NCBI RefSeq assembly: GCF_030929595.1
Contig: NZ_JAVFVR010000012.1
Span: forward strand, 1 to 64,000
Origin: Flavobacterium sp. LHD-85
Lineage (GTDB): Bacteria; Bacteroidota; Bacteroidia; Flavobacteriales; Flavobacteriaceae
Direction of reading: 5' to 3'
Length of the DNA: 64,000 nucleotides
The translations under genes and the position numbers were made by a program. The notes below the pieces were generated by a model. The model worked only from the letters and a program-made list of their open reading frames with translations. It did not search any database and had not been told where the DNA came from. Shown here piece after piece: positions 32,920-41,700 of the stretch (within the stretch, counting starts at the first letter, position 1; every line of letters starts with the position of its first letter).

Positions 32920-34206
32920 TTACTGCAAAACTTCATGCATTGCTTTTGCCTTCAATAAACATTCTTCGTATTCTTTTTCTGGAATTGAAAGTGATGTTAT
33001 GGCACTTCCAACTGAAAAAGAAACATATTTATTTTCCTGATTATATAAAATGCTTCTGATTACGACATTGAAATCAAAATTGCCTTCTGGAGTAAAATAA
33101 CCAACCGCACCACTATATAAACCTCTTTTGGTTTCTTCTATTTTTTCGACGATTTCCATAACTGAAATTTTTGGTGCGCCAGTCATGCTCCCCATTGGAA
33201 ATGTTGTTTTCAAAACATCTACTGCCGAATATTTAGGATCTAATTTTGAAGTGATCGTCGAAATCATCTGATGCACTTGGAGAAACGAATAAATTCCGCA
33301 AAGTTCTTCAACCTCAACCGAGCCTTTTTGCGATGTATGCGATAAATCATTTCGAACTAAATCGGTTATCATGATATTTTCAGCGCGTTCTTTGGCATCA
33401 GAGGCTAAAATATTTTTTGATTTTTCATCTTCAATCGGATCTGTAAAACGCTTAGAAGTTCCTTTGATTGGCTGCGAAATAATCTTATCTCCTACTTTTT
33501 TCAAATAGCGTTCTGGTGAAGCAGAAAGCAGATAGTGTTTGTAATTTTTAAAGAAAACCGAAAAAGGCGCTTGCGAAATTTCATTCAGTTTCTGAAATTT
33601 TTCTAACGGGTTTATAACGGCATTTTCAGCATAAAATTCCATACAGAAATTCGCTTCGTACATATCACCAATATGAATATGATGAAGCATTTGATTCACT
33701 TTTTCAACATATAATTCTTTCGAAATGCGCTGCTGCACTTCGACTCCGCTCAGTGTGACAAATGTTTCAGTTTGAACTTTTACGATTTCTTCATAGTCTT
33801 CTTGAAGCTCATCATCGCAAAGCATTAAATACTGAATTTCGAGTTCATTTCCTTTTAGTATAAAAACTTTTTTAGGCTGAAAGAAAAACAAATCGGGAAA
33901 ATTTAAACCATCAAAATTATTGGATTGAAGGTTCTCGATATCGTTCTTTAAATCATAAGAAAGATATCCAAAAAGCCAGTCTTTTGTGTTTTGCTGATAT
34001 TGTTTTAAATCTTCAAAAGCATTGTAATAGTCTGTTTTTAAAGAGGTAAAAGCATCTACTGCCAATATGCAGTCAAAACTTGAATACTGCTGCGGATAAG
34101 AATTACTGTCTAGAAAAACGACTTCGCGAAATTGCTGCGCCCAACTTAAAAGCTGTTCTTTAAACAGTTTAGGATTGGCAATATTTTTACGGATGGAAAC
34201 TCTCAA
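32920..34206 (-). CDS. pabB: aminodeoxychorismate synthase component I (PabB)
   Basis: The 428-residue chorismate-binding enzyme has the chorismate core with PIKGTSKRF (the PIKGT form typical of PabB, where anthranilate synthase has PIAGT), ENIMITDLVRNDL, MGSMTGAPK and the C-terminal FDFNVVIRSI. It converts chorismate to aminodeoxychorismate for folate with a glutaminase partner (PabA), which is not in this window. The start is TTG 34206, because no ATG lies between the upstream stop and the conserved N-terminus. The length fits a single-domain PabB. Confidence 0.9.
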   Translation of the reverse strand: MRVSIRKNIANPKLFKEQLLSWAQQFREVVFLDSNSYPQQYSSFDCILAVDAFTSLKTDYYNAFEDLKQYQQNTKDWLFGYLSYDLKNDIENLQSNNFDGLNFPDLFFFQPKKVFILKGNELEIQYLMLCDDELQEDYEEIVKVQTETFVTLSGVEVQQRISKELYVEKVNQMLHHIHIGDMYEANFCMEFYAENAVINPLEKFQKLNEISQAPFSVFFKNYKHYLLSASPERYLKKVGDKIISQPIKGTSKRFTDPIEDEKSKNILASDAKERAENIMITDLVRNDLSHTSQKGSVEVEELCGIYSFLQVHQMISTITSKLDPKYSAVDVLKTTFPMGSMTGAPKISVMEIVEKIEETKRGLYSGAVGYFTPEGNFDFNVVIRSILYNQENKYVSFSVGSAITSLSIPEKEYEECLLKAKAMHEVLQ

Positions 34207-34506
34207 AAATGGTAATTTTAAAGGTCAAAATTACGACAAAATTATTTCATTAGAAGAAAACAAAAAAATAATCAAAATGATTTGAATTACATCGCAAAAC
34301 TGTTAAAAAGACATTCATTTTATAAGAAAAAATTCGTTATATTTGATATACAATTAGATTAATCTAAAAACAGTATTGATTTGATTATAGAATCCTTAAA
34401 AAAGAACCTCAAAAAAAATTAATTTATGATTCTTTTTTAGGCTTTTAGATTGCATTTCTTCCAATAACTTAATTAATTTTTTTAACCTTAAAAAATCCTA
34501 AGTATT
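34207..34506. other. 300-bp divergent intergenic region
   Basis: No gene is seen. It contains a TATATTTG at 34338-34345 and an imperfect stem between CCTTAAAAAAGAACC at 34392 and GATTCTTTTTTAGGC at 34428. If used, the promoter would give the DoxX-like gene a leader of about 155 nt. Confidence 0.35.
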
Positions 34507-34881
34507 ATGAAAATTGCCACAATTATTGTCCGCGTTTTAATTGGCCTTTTGCTACTGTTCGCCTCTATCAGTTATTTTTTCCACCTAATGCCTGAGCCTG
34601 AAACTACAGGAAATTTTAAAGCATTTAATGTAGGTTTAATGGCTTCGACGTATTTAATGCCAATGGCAAAATCTATCGAGTTATTGTGTGGTATTGCATT
34701 TGTATCTGGGCGTTATGTAACTTTAGCAAACATTTTGATCTTACCGATTACGGTAAATATTTTGTTCATCAATTATTTCCTTACTCCAGATGGTCTGCCA
34801 ATTGCAGCTCTTCTTTTTCTAGGAAACCTATTCTTGATTTACAGATACTGGGATAACTATAAAAGTGTTTTTACTGCATAA
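34507..34881 (+). CDS. DoxX-like membrane protein
   Basis: The 124-residue protein has four membrane segments (about 5-25, 45-66, 72-94 and 99-116). The DoxX-like pattern is IIVRVLIGLLLLFASISYFF, then KSIELLCGIAFVSGRY. The family includes inner-membrane proteins linked to redox chemistry or to quinone-linked oxidoreductases, but most members are uncharacterised. It is a single gene with a bidirectional terminator downstream. Function cannot be given beyond the fold family. Confidence 0.8.
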   Translation: MKIATIIVRVLIGLLLLFASISYFFHLMPEPETTGNFKAFNVGLMASTYLMPMAKSIELLCGIAFVSGRYVTLANILILPITVNILFINYFLTPDGLPIAALLFLGNLFLIYRYWDNYKSVFTA

Positions 34882-34900
34882 GCATTTTTCAAATCGAAAT

Positions 34901-34938
34901 AAAAAAGTCCGTCAATATTATATCTGACGGACTTTTTA
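34901..34938. terminator. bidirectional terminator between the DoxX-like and blc genes
   Basis: AAAAAGTCCGTCA and TGACGGACTTTTT pair around a short loop, with A- and T-runs on both sides, between convergent genes. Confidence 0.85.
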
Positions 34939-34941
34939 TTT

Positions 34942-35484
34942 TTAATTTGCCTTATCGTGTTTTACCCAAACCAAATCGGTTACTTTATATCCAATTTCCT
35001 GAGCTTTGATAAGAAAATCTGCTTTTACACTTTCTGGAATTGTTTTTTCTCTAGAAAGTATCCACATATATTTTACGCTTTCTCCAGCCACAAGTGCGTA
35101 TTTGTAATCAGGATCGATTGCAACGACATTGTAACCAGAATAAAAAGGACCAAAAAATGAGACTTTCAGCATACCAATATTGTCTTTTTTGACAAATCTA
35201 GCTTTCCCGACACTTTGTTCCCATTTGTCTTTTTTGACATTATAGCCCTTATTATTGACTTTTATTGTTTTATCTTCATTTAAAGAATACTCGGCAGTTA
35301 CATTGTTCAGATCTCTTTCCCATTTGTAATCTAATCTGGCAATTTCATACCATTTTCCGAGATATTTTGCGCTGTCAAAGTTTGTTACAGCTTTTGCATT
35401 TTTGGGAATTCCGCCTCCGCAAGAATATAATGCGAGTCCAATTCCTGCTCCGATCAAAACCGGTACTACATATTTCGTTTTCAT
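34942..35484 (-). CDS. blc: outer-membrane lipocalin lipoprotein (Blc-like)
   Basis: The 180-residue lipoprotein has a leader and the lipobox LYSC (Cys at about residue 22). The lipocalin signature KYLGKWYEIARLDYKWER follows at about 44-61, with further lipocalin strands and MWILSRE near the end, as in Blc. It is anchored in the outer membrane, probably with a periplasmic orientation, and binds lipids or lysophospholipids in related bacteria. It is monocistronic between two terminators. Confidence 0.9.
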   Translation of the reverse strand: MKTKYVVPVLIGAGIGLALYSCGGGIPKNAKAVTNFDSAKYLGKWYEIARLDYKWERDLNNVTAEYSLNEDKTIKVNNKGYNVKKDKWEQSVGKARFVKKDNIGMLKVSFFGPFYSGYNVVAIDPDYKYALVAGESVKYMWILSREKTIPESVKADFLIKAQEIGYKVTDLVWVKHDKAN

Positions 35485-35575
35485 AATCCTATCTTTTTAA
35501 TTATCATAAAGATAGCACCTGAAATACACATCTAATTTACAAAATTATTTTTGATTATTATATTATACAAAGCAT

Positions 35576-35606
35576 AAAAAAACCGTCAGATCGCTCTGAC
35601 GGTTTG
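35576..35606 (-). terminator. intrinsic terminator of lpdA
   Basis: AAACCGTCAGA and TCTGACGGTTT form a perfect 11-bp stem around TCGC. On the minus strand it is followed by a U-run. Confidence 0.85.
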
Positions 35607-35628
35607 TATATATGATTTAACGTAAAAA

Positions 35629-37032
35629 TTATACGTGTAAAGCTCTATTTTCTGTCGCTGCTAATGCCGCTTCTTTTACCGCTTCCGCGAAAGTTGGATG
35701 CGCATGGCTCATTCTTGAAATATCTTCAGCAGAAGCTTTGAATTCCATTGCAGTAACTGCTTCAGCAATTAAATCTGCTGTACGAGCACCAATCATGTGA
35801 ACTCCTAAAACCTCATCTGTTTTCTCATCAGCTAAGATTTTTACGAATCCGTCTAAGTCAGCACTTGCTCTTGCACGTCCTAACGCTTTGAATGGGAAAC
35901 TTCCAGATTTGTATTTTACTCCAGCAGCTTTCAATTGCTCTTCAGTTTGACCAACTGCAGCAACTTCTGGCCAAGTGTATACTACACCAGGAATTAAATT
36001 ATAATCGATATGTGGTTTTTGCCCAGCTAAGATTTCAGCAACCATTACTCCTTCTTCTTCCGCTTTGTGCGCTAACATTGCTCCACGAACAACGTCACCA
36101 ATTGCATAGATATTTGGAGTACTAGTTTGCAAATGATCGTTTACTTCAACCTGTCCTCTATCTGAAATTTTTACTCCAGCTTTGTCAGCATTTAATCCGT
36201 CTGTGTAAGGACGACGCCCAACAGAAACTAATGAATAATCTCCTTCAAGAGTGATTGTTTCTCCTTTTGCATTTTCAGCCTGAACTACAACAGCGTCACC
36301 GTTTCTTTCAACTGATTTTACTTTGTGAGAAACATAGAATTTCATTCCTTGTTTTTTCAATACTTTAGTCAATTCTTTAGAAAGAGAACCATCCATTCCT
36401 GGAATAATTCTGTCCATGAATTCCACTACAGAAACCTGAGCTCCTAAACGAAGGTAAACTTGTCCAAGCTCGATTCCGATAACTCCACCACCAATAATTA
36501 CTAAGTGTTTTGGAACTTCTTTTAAAGCCAAAGCTTCAGTAGAAGTGATGATTCTTTCTTTATCAATTTTGATGAATGGTAAAGAAGATGGTTTTGATCC
36601 TGTAGCAATTACAGTATATTTTGCTTCGATAGTTTCAGAAGTTCCGTCAGCTTTTGCAACAGCAATGTGAGTTGCGTCTACGAAAGAACCTAAACCATTG
36701 AAAACAGTAATTTTATTTTTATCCATTAGGTAGTTAATTCCACCTACAGTTTGATCTACAACAGCTTGTTTGCGCGCGATCATTTTCTCTAAATTGATTT
36801 TTACATCTCCAGAAACTTCAATTCCGTGATCTGCAAAATGAGCGATTTCTGAATAATGATGAGAAGAAGATAATAATGCTTTTGAAGGAATACAACCTAC
36901 GTTAAGGCAAGTTCCGCCTAATGAATTATATTTTTCTACAATTGCAGTTTTGAAACCTAATTGTGCGCAACGAATTGCTGATACATATCCTCCAGGACCT
37001 GAACCTATAATGACTACGTCAAATGAACTCAT
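35629..37032 (-). CDS. lpdA: dihydrolipoyl dehydrogenase
   Basis: The 467-residue flavoenzyme oxidises dihydrolipoamide for the 2-oxoacid dehydrogenase and glycine-cleavage complexes. It has the FAD Rossmann motif GSGPGG at 10-15, the redox disulfide Cys42-Cys47 in GGTCLNVGC, the NAD motif GGGVIGIELG and the C-terminal HAHPTFAEA with the catalytic His. It is monocistronic. The minus strand carries TAATTTTG (37060-37067 complement) about 28 nt upstream as a promoter -7 element. The E1/E2 genes are not nearby. Confidence 0.95.
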   Translation of the reverse strand: MSSFDVVIIGSGPGGYVSAIRCAQLGFKTAIVEKYNSLGGTCLNVGCIPSKALLSSSHHYSEIAHFADHGIEVSGDVKINLEKMIARKQAVVDQTVGGINYLMDKNKITVFNGLGSFVDATHIAVAKADGTSETIEAKYTVIATGSKPSSLPFIKIDKERIITSTEALALKEVPKHLVIIGGGVIGIELGQVYLRLGAQVSVVEFMDRIIPGMDGSLSKELTKVLKKQGMKFYVSHKVKSVERNGDAVVVQAENAKGETITLEGDYSLVSVGRRPYTDGLNADKAGVKISDRGQVEVNDHLQTSTPNIYAIGDVVRGAMLAHKAEEEGVMVAEILAGQKPHIDYNLIPGVVYTWPEVAAVGQTEEQLKAAGVKYKSGSFPFKALGRARASADLDGFVKILADEKTDEVLGVHMIGARTADLIAEAVTAMEFKASAEDISRMSHAHPTFAEAVKEAALAATENRALHV

Positions 37033-37059
37033 AGTATTTTGTTTTTATTTTAGCGGTTA

Positions 37060-37067
37060 CAAAATTA
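37060..37067 (-). promoter_or_regulatory. -7 promoter element of lpdA
   Basis: On the minus strand the sequence reads TAATTTTG, an exact TAnnTTTG, 28 nt from the ATG. No clear -33 element is seen. Confidence 0.45.
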
Positions 37068-37175
37068 AGCAATAAAGTTCTGTTTGAGGTTTAATTTTCA
37101 ATGTTTTTTGTGTGAAATTTTGGAGGAAGGTTTTCTGCCACGAAGGCTCTAAGACACAAAGTTTTTTTGTTTTTT

Positions 37176-37397
37176 GATCTCGCAAAGACGCAGAGTCGCA
37201 AAGTTTTTTTTTACAAACAATATTGAATGAATAGCGTCCAGCTTTAGCTGGATGGTAAATATTGTCAACACTAAAAGGGCTTTAGCCAAACTGTAGTAGA
37301 TTTGGCTAAAGCCTCCTTTTAATTTCATCTAATACCTCCAGCTAAAGCTGGAGGCAATTCAATTAAATACTTTGCGACTCCGCGTCTTTGCGAGATT
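37176..37397. repeat. concentric palindrome containing family 1 copy B
   Basis: The outermost arms (37176-37204 and 37369-37397) match in 27 of 29 positions (CTCGCAAAGACGCAGAGTC and complement). Inside them lies the family 1 unit at about 37235-37362: CCAGCTTTAGCTGG, AAAAGGGCTTTAGCCAAA, TTTGGCTAAAGCC and CCTCCAGCTAAAGCTGGAGG. Three or more inverted repeats share one centre. It fills most of the 392-nt gap between lpdA and the toxin gene. Confidence 0.85.
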
Positions 37398-37424
37398 AAA
37401 AAACTTAGAACCTAAGCAGCTTCC

Positions 37425-37715
37425 TTAAGGTTTTCTATCAGGATTTCTCGAAGTATGAAATACAGAGTAAATAATTATTTCAGAGCCAATAATCTCATAA
37501 ATGATAACAAAAGGAAATTTAACCAAAGTCATTTCTCTATAACCTGGCTGTTTTTTAATTTCATATAATTCTGGATTTGTCTTCAAAACCTTAAGATAAG
37601 ATTTTAAATAAGTTAGAAATTGCTTTCCTAAACCTTTGTTTCTACTTTCGTAGAATTCAATAGATTCATCAATTTCTTTTTCCGCTAATGGTAAAATTTT
37701 GATTTTAAAAACCAT
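37425..37715 (-). CDS. ParE/RelE-family toxin
   Basis: The product (96 residues from ATG 37715, 99 from ATG 37724) has the RelE/ParE fold pattern: FKIKILPLAEKEIDESIEFYESRNKGLGKQF, then the C-terminal REMTLVKFPFVIIYEI and the conserved VFHTSRNP. ParE members inhibit gyrase and RelE members cleave mRNA; the two cannot be separated by eye here, though the HTSRNP end favours ParE-like. The start overlaps the antitoxin gene by 11-20 nt, a typical toxin-antitoxin operon with the antitoxin first. Confidence 0.88.
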   Translation of the reverse strand: MVFKIKILPLAEKEIDESIEFYESRNKGLGKQFLTYLKSYLKVLKTNPELYEIKKQPGYREMTLVKFPFVIIYEIIGSEIIIYSVFHTSRNPDRKP

Positions 37716-37950
37716 ATTTAGCATTCAGTCGTTGTTCAGCTTCTTCCCAAGTACTTACCTCAATTTCTCCTGACAAATATTTTTCTCTTTCTTCAGCGAC
37801 TTTATTGTAATGCGAATCTGGAACGATTGACCCTTTTTCGTCCTGCTTGATGGCATCAAAAACACTTTCTAAAATTTCTAATTTAGAATCATCGTCAATG
37901 AATTTGCCAAAATCTTTTATAAGCTTACGTCTTAATTCTTTCGTTTCCAT
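37705..37950 (-). CDS. antitoxin partner of the ParE/RelE toxin
   Basis: The 81-residue protein is acidic and helical. It resembles the small addiction-module component family, with a C-terminal WEEAEQRLNAKYGF like that seen in antitoxins of this type. I chose ATG 37950; a start at 37971 would add seven residues. It is the upstream gene of the pair and would neutralise the toxin and probably bind the operon promoter. It is flanked by palindromic repeat DNA on both sides. Confidence 0.8.
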   Translation of the reverse strand: METKELRRKLIKDFGKFIDDDSKLEILESVFDAIKQDEKGSIVPDSHYNKVAEEREKYLSGEIEVSTWEEAEQRLNAKYGF

Positions 37951-38060
37951 TTTGTTTGTATTTAAACTCAAATTTAAGTTTTTTTAGCTTTGAATTTTGT
38001 TAATGTTTTCCGTTTATGTATTTAACGTAATGTTAGACACACTGCAGTGCGTCTCTACAG

Positions 38061-38190
38061 AAAAACCTTTAGCCAAACTGACAAAGATTTGGCTAAAGCC
38101 CATTTGCGACTAAAACCTAATTCCTCCAGCTAAAACTGGAGGCAATTCAATTAAAACTTTGCGACTCCGCGTCTTTGCTTTGCGATATTA
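38061..38190. repeat. family 1 repeat copy C, right half only
   Basis: The unit has the inner arms CCTTTAGCCAAACT and TTTGGCTAAAGCC and the right outer arm CCTCCAGCTAAAACTGGAGG. It is followed by ACTTTGCGACTCCGCGTCTTTG, the same right-hand flank as at 37369. The left half is missing. It abuts the Lrp gene's 3' end. Confidence 0.8.
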
Positions 38191-38232
38191 AAAAAAAAAC
38201 TTAGAATCTCAGAACCTTAAAACCTTCGCATC

Positions 38233-38691
38233 TTAGAAAGAAATCACCGTAGAATTCTTCACTTCACTAATCATAAACATACTTTGGGTGCTTCCAATAT
38301 GCTGTAGTGAAGTCAATTTTGTGACTAAAAACTCTCTATACGCTTCCATATCTTTTACCAAAACTTTCAGAATATAATCATAATCGCCACTTACGTGATG
38401 ACATTCTAGAACTTCATTGAGTTTTATGACTTCGCTTTCAAATTTGGTTAGAAATTCTTTTGTGTGTTGAATCAGTTTTAAATGGCAAAAAACCACAAAT
38501 CCTTTTTCAATTTTAGATTTATCGACTAAGGCTACATAGTTTTTTATTATGCCTTCGCGTTCTAACTTTTTAATTCGTTCGTAAACTGCTGTAACCGAAA
38601 GATCAAGTTTTAAGGATAATTCTTTGGTTGTTTTTTTACTATCGGTTTGAAGTAAAACCAGCAGTTTTTTATCTGTAGCGTCTAAAGTCAT
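38233..38691 (-). CDS. Lrp/AsnC-family transcriptional regulator
   Basis: The 152-residue protein has an N-terminal winged helix (LDATDKKLLVLLQTD, LSVTAVYERIKKLEREGIIKNY) and a C-terminal RAM ligand-binding domain (CHHVSGDYDYILKVLVKDMEAYREF, residues 90-145). It is divergent from the methionine gamma-lyase-like gene, the usual arrangement for a local amino-acid sensor. By context it probably responds to an amino acid linked to sulfur metabolism and controls its neighbour. Confidence 0.9.
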   Translation of the reverse strand: MTLDATDKKLLVLLQTDSKKTTKELSLKLDLSVTAVYERIKKLEREGIIKNYVALVDKSKIEKGFVVFCHLKLIQHTKEFLTKFESEVIKLNEVLECHHVSGDYDYILKVLVKDMEAYREFLVTKLTSLQHIGSTQSMFMISEVKNSTVISF

Positions 38692-39117
38692 TTTTAGTTG
38701 ATTGTTTTTGGTTGATTGTTGATGGTTATTAAAAAGAAAGAAAATCTATTCAACTGTGTTTTTTAAATCAAATTTAGATTAAAAATCACAACAAATACAT
38801 TTTAATAGTTTTAAAATCTAATTTTATATTTTATAGTTGATTATTTTTCTTATTAAACCTTATTTTGGATAGAATTTCTTTTGAAAACGAGTGTCCTAGC
38901 CCTGATTGAAGTGGAAAGCCCGGAGTAAAAAAGGCATAAGTTTCTTGTTCTAAAAAAGCGACCAACGGAAGCTCTTTTTAGAACATTAGAAACTTTGCAT
39001 TTTTTATGAGGACTTGAAACGGAAAGCAGGAAATAGCTCCTTATCCTTCGACTTCGCTCAGGATGACAATTGCAATTTTAGCAACTTGGAACAAATAAAA
39101 ACTTGAAACTAACTATA
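38692..39117. promoter_or_regulatory. 426-bp divergent control region between lrp and the gamma-lyase gene
   Basis: Very AT-rich near the regulator (38755-38850), with repeated ATCTAAATTTGA/TTAAAATCTAATTTTA-like words suited to Lrp binding. A diverged family 3 repeat (CTAGCCCTGATTGAAGTGGAAAG) occupies about 38892-39040. A short block CCTTCGACTTCGCTCAGGATGACA at 39042-39065 is related to the arms at 61653. No gene is seen. Confidence 0.45.
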
Positions 39118-40341
39118 ATGAAAAACTTCAACCCAGCAGATAAAATTCAGGATTTGCAATATTTTGGTGAATTTGGCGGTGTGAATCCGTCGATTTCTGA
39201 TTCTTCGACTTATACTTTTCTTTCAGCTAAAACCATGTTTGATACTTTTGAAGGCAACATGGAAGGCTGTTATTTATATTCGCGCCATTCATCGCCAAGT
39301 AATTTATATCTGGATCAGGCTTTGGCAGCTATGGAAGGAACGGAAACTGCAAATGTTTCGGCTTCGGGAATGGGAGCGATCACGCCTACTCTATTGCAAT
39401 TGTGCGGTGCCGGCGATCATATCGTTTCGAGCCGAACTATTTATGGTGGAACTTATGCTTTCTTGAAAAACTTTACACCAAGATTCGGAATTGAAACAAG
39501 CTTTGTTGATATTACAAAATTGAATGTTGTTGAAGCTGCGATTACTCCTAAAACTAAAGTTCTGTATTGCGAAACGGTTAGTAATCCTCTTTTGGAAGTT
39601 GCCAATATTGCTGGCTTGGCTGAAATTGCCAAAAAGCACAATTTAAAATTGGTTGTCGATAATACTTTTTCTCCATTATCTGTTTCTCCTGCAAAATTGG
39701 GTGCTGATATTGTGATTCATAGTTTGACAAAATATATTAACGGAAGCAGTGATACGGTTGGAGGTGTGACTTGCGCTTCTAAGGAATTTATTAATTCATT
39801 GAAGAATGTAAATTCAGGTGCGAGCATGCTTTTAGGACCAACAATGGACAGCTTGCGTTCGGCAAGTGTGATGAAAAACCTTCGCACACTTCATATCAGA
39901 ATCAAACAGCACAGCCATAATGCGCATTACTTAGCTGATCAATTTGAAAAAGACGGCTTAAAAACGGTTTATCCGGGATTAAAAAGCCACCCGAGTCATG
40001 AATTGTATAAAACGATGATTAATCCGGAATATGGTTTTGGCGGAATGCTGACAATTGACGTAGGTTCTCTGGAAAAAGCCAATGAATTAATGGAGTTAAT
40101 GCAAGAACGAAATCTTGGATATCTGGCAGTAAGTTTAGGTTTTTATAAAACATTATTCAGCGCGCCTGGAACTTCAACTTCAAGTGAGATTCCGTTAGAA
40201 GAACAAAAAGAAATGGGATTAACAGATGGTTTGATTCGTTTTTCTATTGGTTTGGACAACGACATTCAACGTACTTACGAAATGATGAAAGCTTGTATGA
40301 AAGAGCTTGGAATCTTAAAAAAGGAAACATTACTCTATTAA
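39118..40341 (+). CDS. trans-sulfuration PLP enzyme, methionine gamma-lyase-like
   Basis: The 407-residue Cys/Met-metabolism PLP enzyme has Lys205 in SLTKY as the Schiff-base lysine, Asp181 in VVDNTF as the PLP nitrogen contact, and the ring-stacking Tyr110 in TIYGGTYAF. Members cleave methionine, cystathionine or homocysteine. The GCYLYSRHSSPSN motif with the position-51 Cys and its neighbours fits gamma-lyase more than synthase, but substrate is not certain. It is divergent from an Lrp regulator and ends at a terminator (40373). Confidence 0.85.
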   Translation: MKNFNPADKIQDLQYFGEFGGVNPSISDSSTYTFLSAKTMFDTFEGNMEGCYLYSRHSSPSNLYLDQALAAMEGTETANVSASGMGAITPTLLQLCGAGDHIVSSRTIYGGTYAFLKNFTPRFGIETSFVDITKLNVVEAAITPKTKVLYCETVSNPLLEVANIAGLAEIAKKHNLKLVVDNTFSPLSVSPAKLGADIVIHSLTKYINGSSDTVGGVTCASKEFINSLKNVNSGASMLLGPTMDSLRSASVMKNLRTLHIRIKQHSHNAHYLADQFEKDGLKTVYPGLKSHPSHELYKTMINPEYGFGGMLTIDVGSLEKANELMELMQERNLGYLAVSLGFYKTLFSAPGTSTSSEIPLEEQKEMGLTDGLIRFSIGLDNDIQRTYEMMKACMKELGILKKETLLY

Positions 40342-40372
40342 TAAATTTGCACATTTTTTTTAGATTGTTTTG

Positions 40373-40411
40373 AATCCGCTGGAGATCTTTCTCAAAGCGG
40401 ATTTTTTTTGG
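40373..40411 (+). terminator. intrinsic terminator of the gamma-lyase gene
   Basis: AATCCGCT and AGCGGATT with a 15-nt loop, then TTTTTT. Confidence 0.75.
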
Positions 40412-40416
40412 AAGTT

Positions 40417-40451
40417 AAAAAGCCGTTCTGAATAATCCAGAACGGCTTTTT
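40417..40451. terminator. terminator of the gene at 40457, paired stem
   Basis: AAAAAGCCGTTCTG and CAGAACGGCTTTTT are perfect arms with a 7-nt loop. The same stem sequence recurs at 41646-41679, and the two flank the DUF695-like gene. Confidence 0.85.
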
Positions 40452-40456
40452 GCAAT

Positions 40457-41551
40457 TTATCTTGGCTCGAAATGTCTAAATGACTGCCAGTATTTATCTT
40501 TATAGAGTTCGTAGCTTATTTCAAAAACACCGCTGTATTTTTTAATTAACTCGTCAGCAATTTTGGCAGGTTTTCGAAAGTCTTTGCAAGTAAAAAAGAT
40601 TTCTCTTTTATTGTTGGCTGTTTCTCTTCCGATATTTAAATAACCTTCAGAATCTGGAAGACTATAGATAATTTCTTCCTCAATTTCCTCTAACAGCTTG
40701 TATGTTTTCTCATCAGGTAATCCACCATTATCGCAATCATCAAAAGGAATTCCTAGTATAAAAACCCAAGGATGAGATGCTTTTTGATCCCACTCAATAA
40801 TTGTGGTATTAATTAGAGCCAAAACGATTGAACCATCTTGCTTTTTACCTTCAAAATTGGCATAACTGTCATTCTCTGTATTATGTCTGGTTCCTTCGTA
40901 TTTCTCAACAAACTCTTTTTCTCTCCAAATTAAATAGTCCTTTAATTTTTCTATCGGAATTAATTCTTCAGAAACATTTTCTGGACCTGTAACAACCAAA
41001 TTATCAATTAAAGTTACAGAATGCAATTCGCCTAAATAATTATCCAGAAAAATATAGACTCCGTTGGCTATATTAGATTTTTTCTCTTCAACAAAATGAT
41101 CATAAACAATTACCAGATCTATTTCGTCAGGATAACTTTCATGAATGCGAGGATAAAATTTCAGATTTTCTTTACTGAACTCAAAATCCTGATAAGTAAT
41201 ACCTATATTGTTGATATCTGAAGCCGGCTTTAGGGCTGTAAATTTCCAACCGTCAATTTTAGGAGCATTAGCAACTAATTCTTCAATTGCATAAATATTT
41301 CTAATTGCCCCGTCTGGCGTTAAAACTAATTCGGCTGTCTGATCGTCAAACATTCCCGTAAGGAAATAAATTCCTTCGTGCACTTCATCCAGTTTTGGGG
41401 CAAGTTTATCAAAAAAATCTTGGTGTATATTTTCTCCGCTTTGAACAGTTTTAATAAACGCTTTTTCATTTGCTGAAAACCAATTCCAGAAATCATTATA
41501 AGATTGTATTGGAGCTTCTTTTTTGCCCAATATTTTATCTAGAAAACTCAT
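40457..41551 (-). CDS. DUF695-like protein
   Basis: The 364-residue soluble protein has an N-terminal half (about residues 15-200) and a C-terminal half (about 210-355). The second contains the DUF695-type blocks (NWFSANEKAF-like acidic pattern near the start; HPWVFILGIPFDDCDNGGLPDEKTY; RREIFFTCKDF-like region; WQSFRHFEPR at the end). The family is widespread in Bacteroidota with no known activity. It is probably cytoplasmic. The gene is bounded by identical terminator stems and is monocistronic. Confidence 0.75.
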   Translation of the reverse strand: MSFLDKILGKKEAPIQSYNDFWNWFSANEKAFIKTVQSGENIHQDFFDKLAPKLDEVHEGIYFLTGMFDDQTAELVLTPDGAIRNIYAIEELVANAPKIDGWKFTALKPASDINNIGITYQDFEFSKENLKFYPRIHESYPDEIDLVIVYDHFVEEKKSNIANGVYIFLDNYLGELHSVTLIDNLVVTGPENVSEELIPIEKLKDYLIWREKEFVEKYEGTRHNTENDSYANFEGKKQDGSIVLALINTTIIEWDQKASHPWVFILGIPFDDCDNGGLPDEKTYKLLEEIEEEIIYSLPDSEGYLNIGRETANNKREIFFTCKDFRKPAKIADELIKKYSGVFEISYELYKDKYWQSFRHFEPR

Positions 41552-41645
41552 GTATTACTAATTAAATTTAAAATTTCACTAGAAACAAACTTAAGGAAAA
41601 GCGCTTTTAAAACATAGGAATATTTCTATAAAATATCAAGAATGC

Positions 41646-41680
41646 AAAAAGCCGTTCTGAAGTACTCAGAACGGCTTTTA
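41646..41680 (-). terminator. terminator of the gene at 41701
   Basis: AAAAAGCCGTTCTGA pairs with TCAGAACGGCTTTT around a 5-nt loop. It is identical in stem to the hairpin at 40417. Confidence 0.8.
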
Positions 41681-41700
41681 TATATAATTTTCAACTTTTC

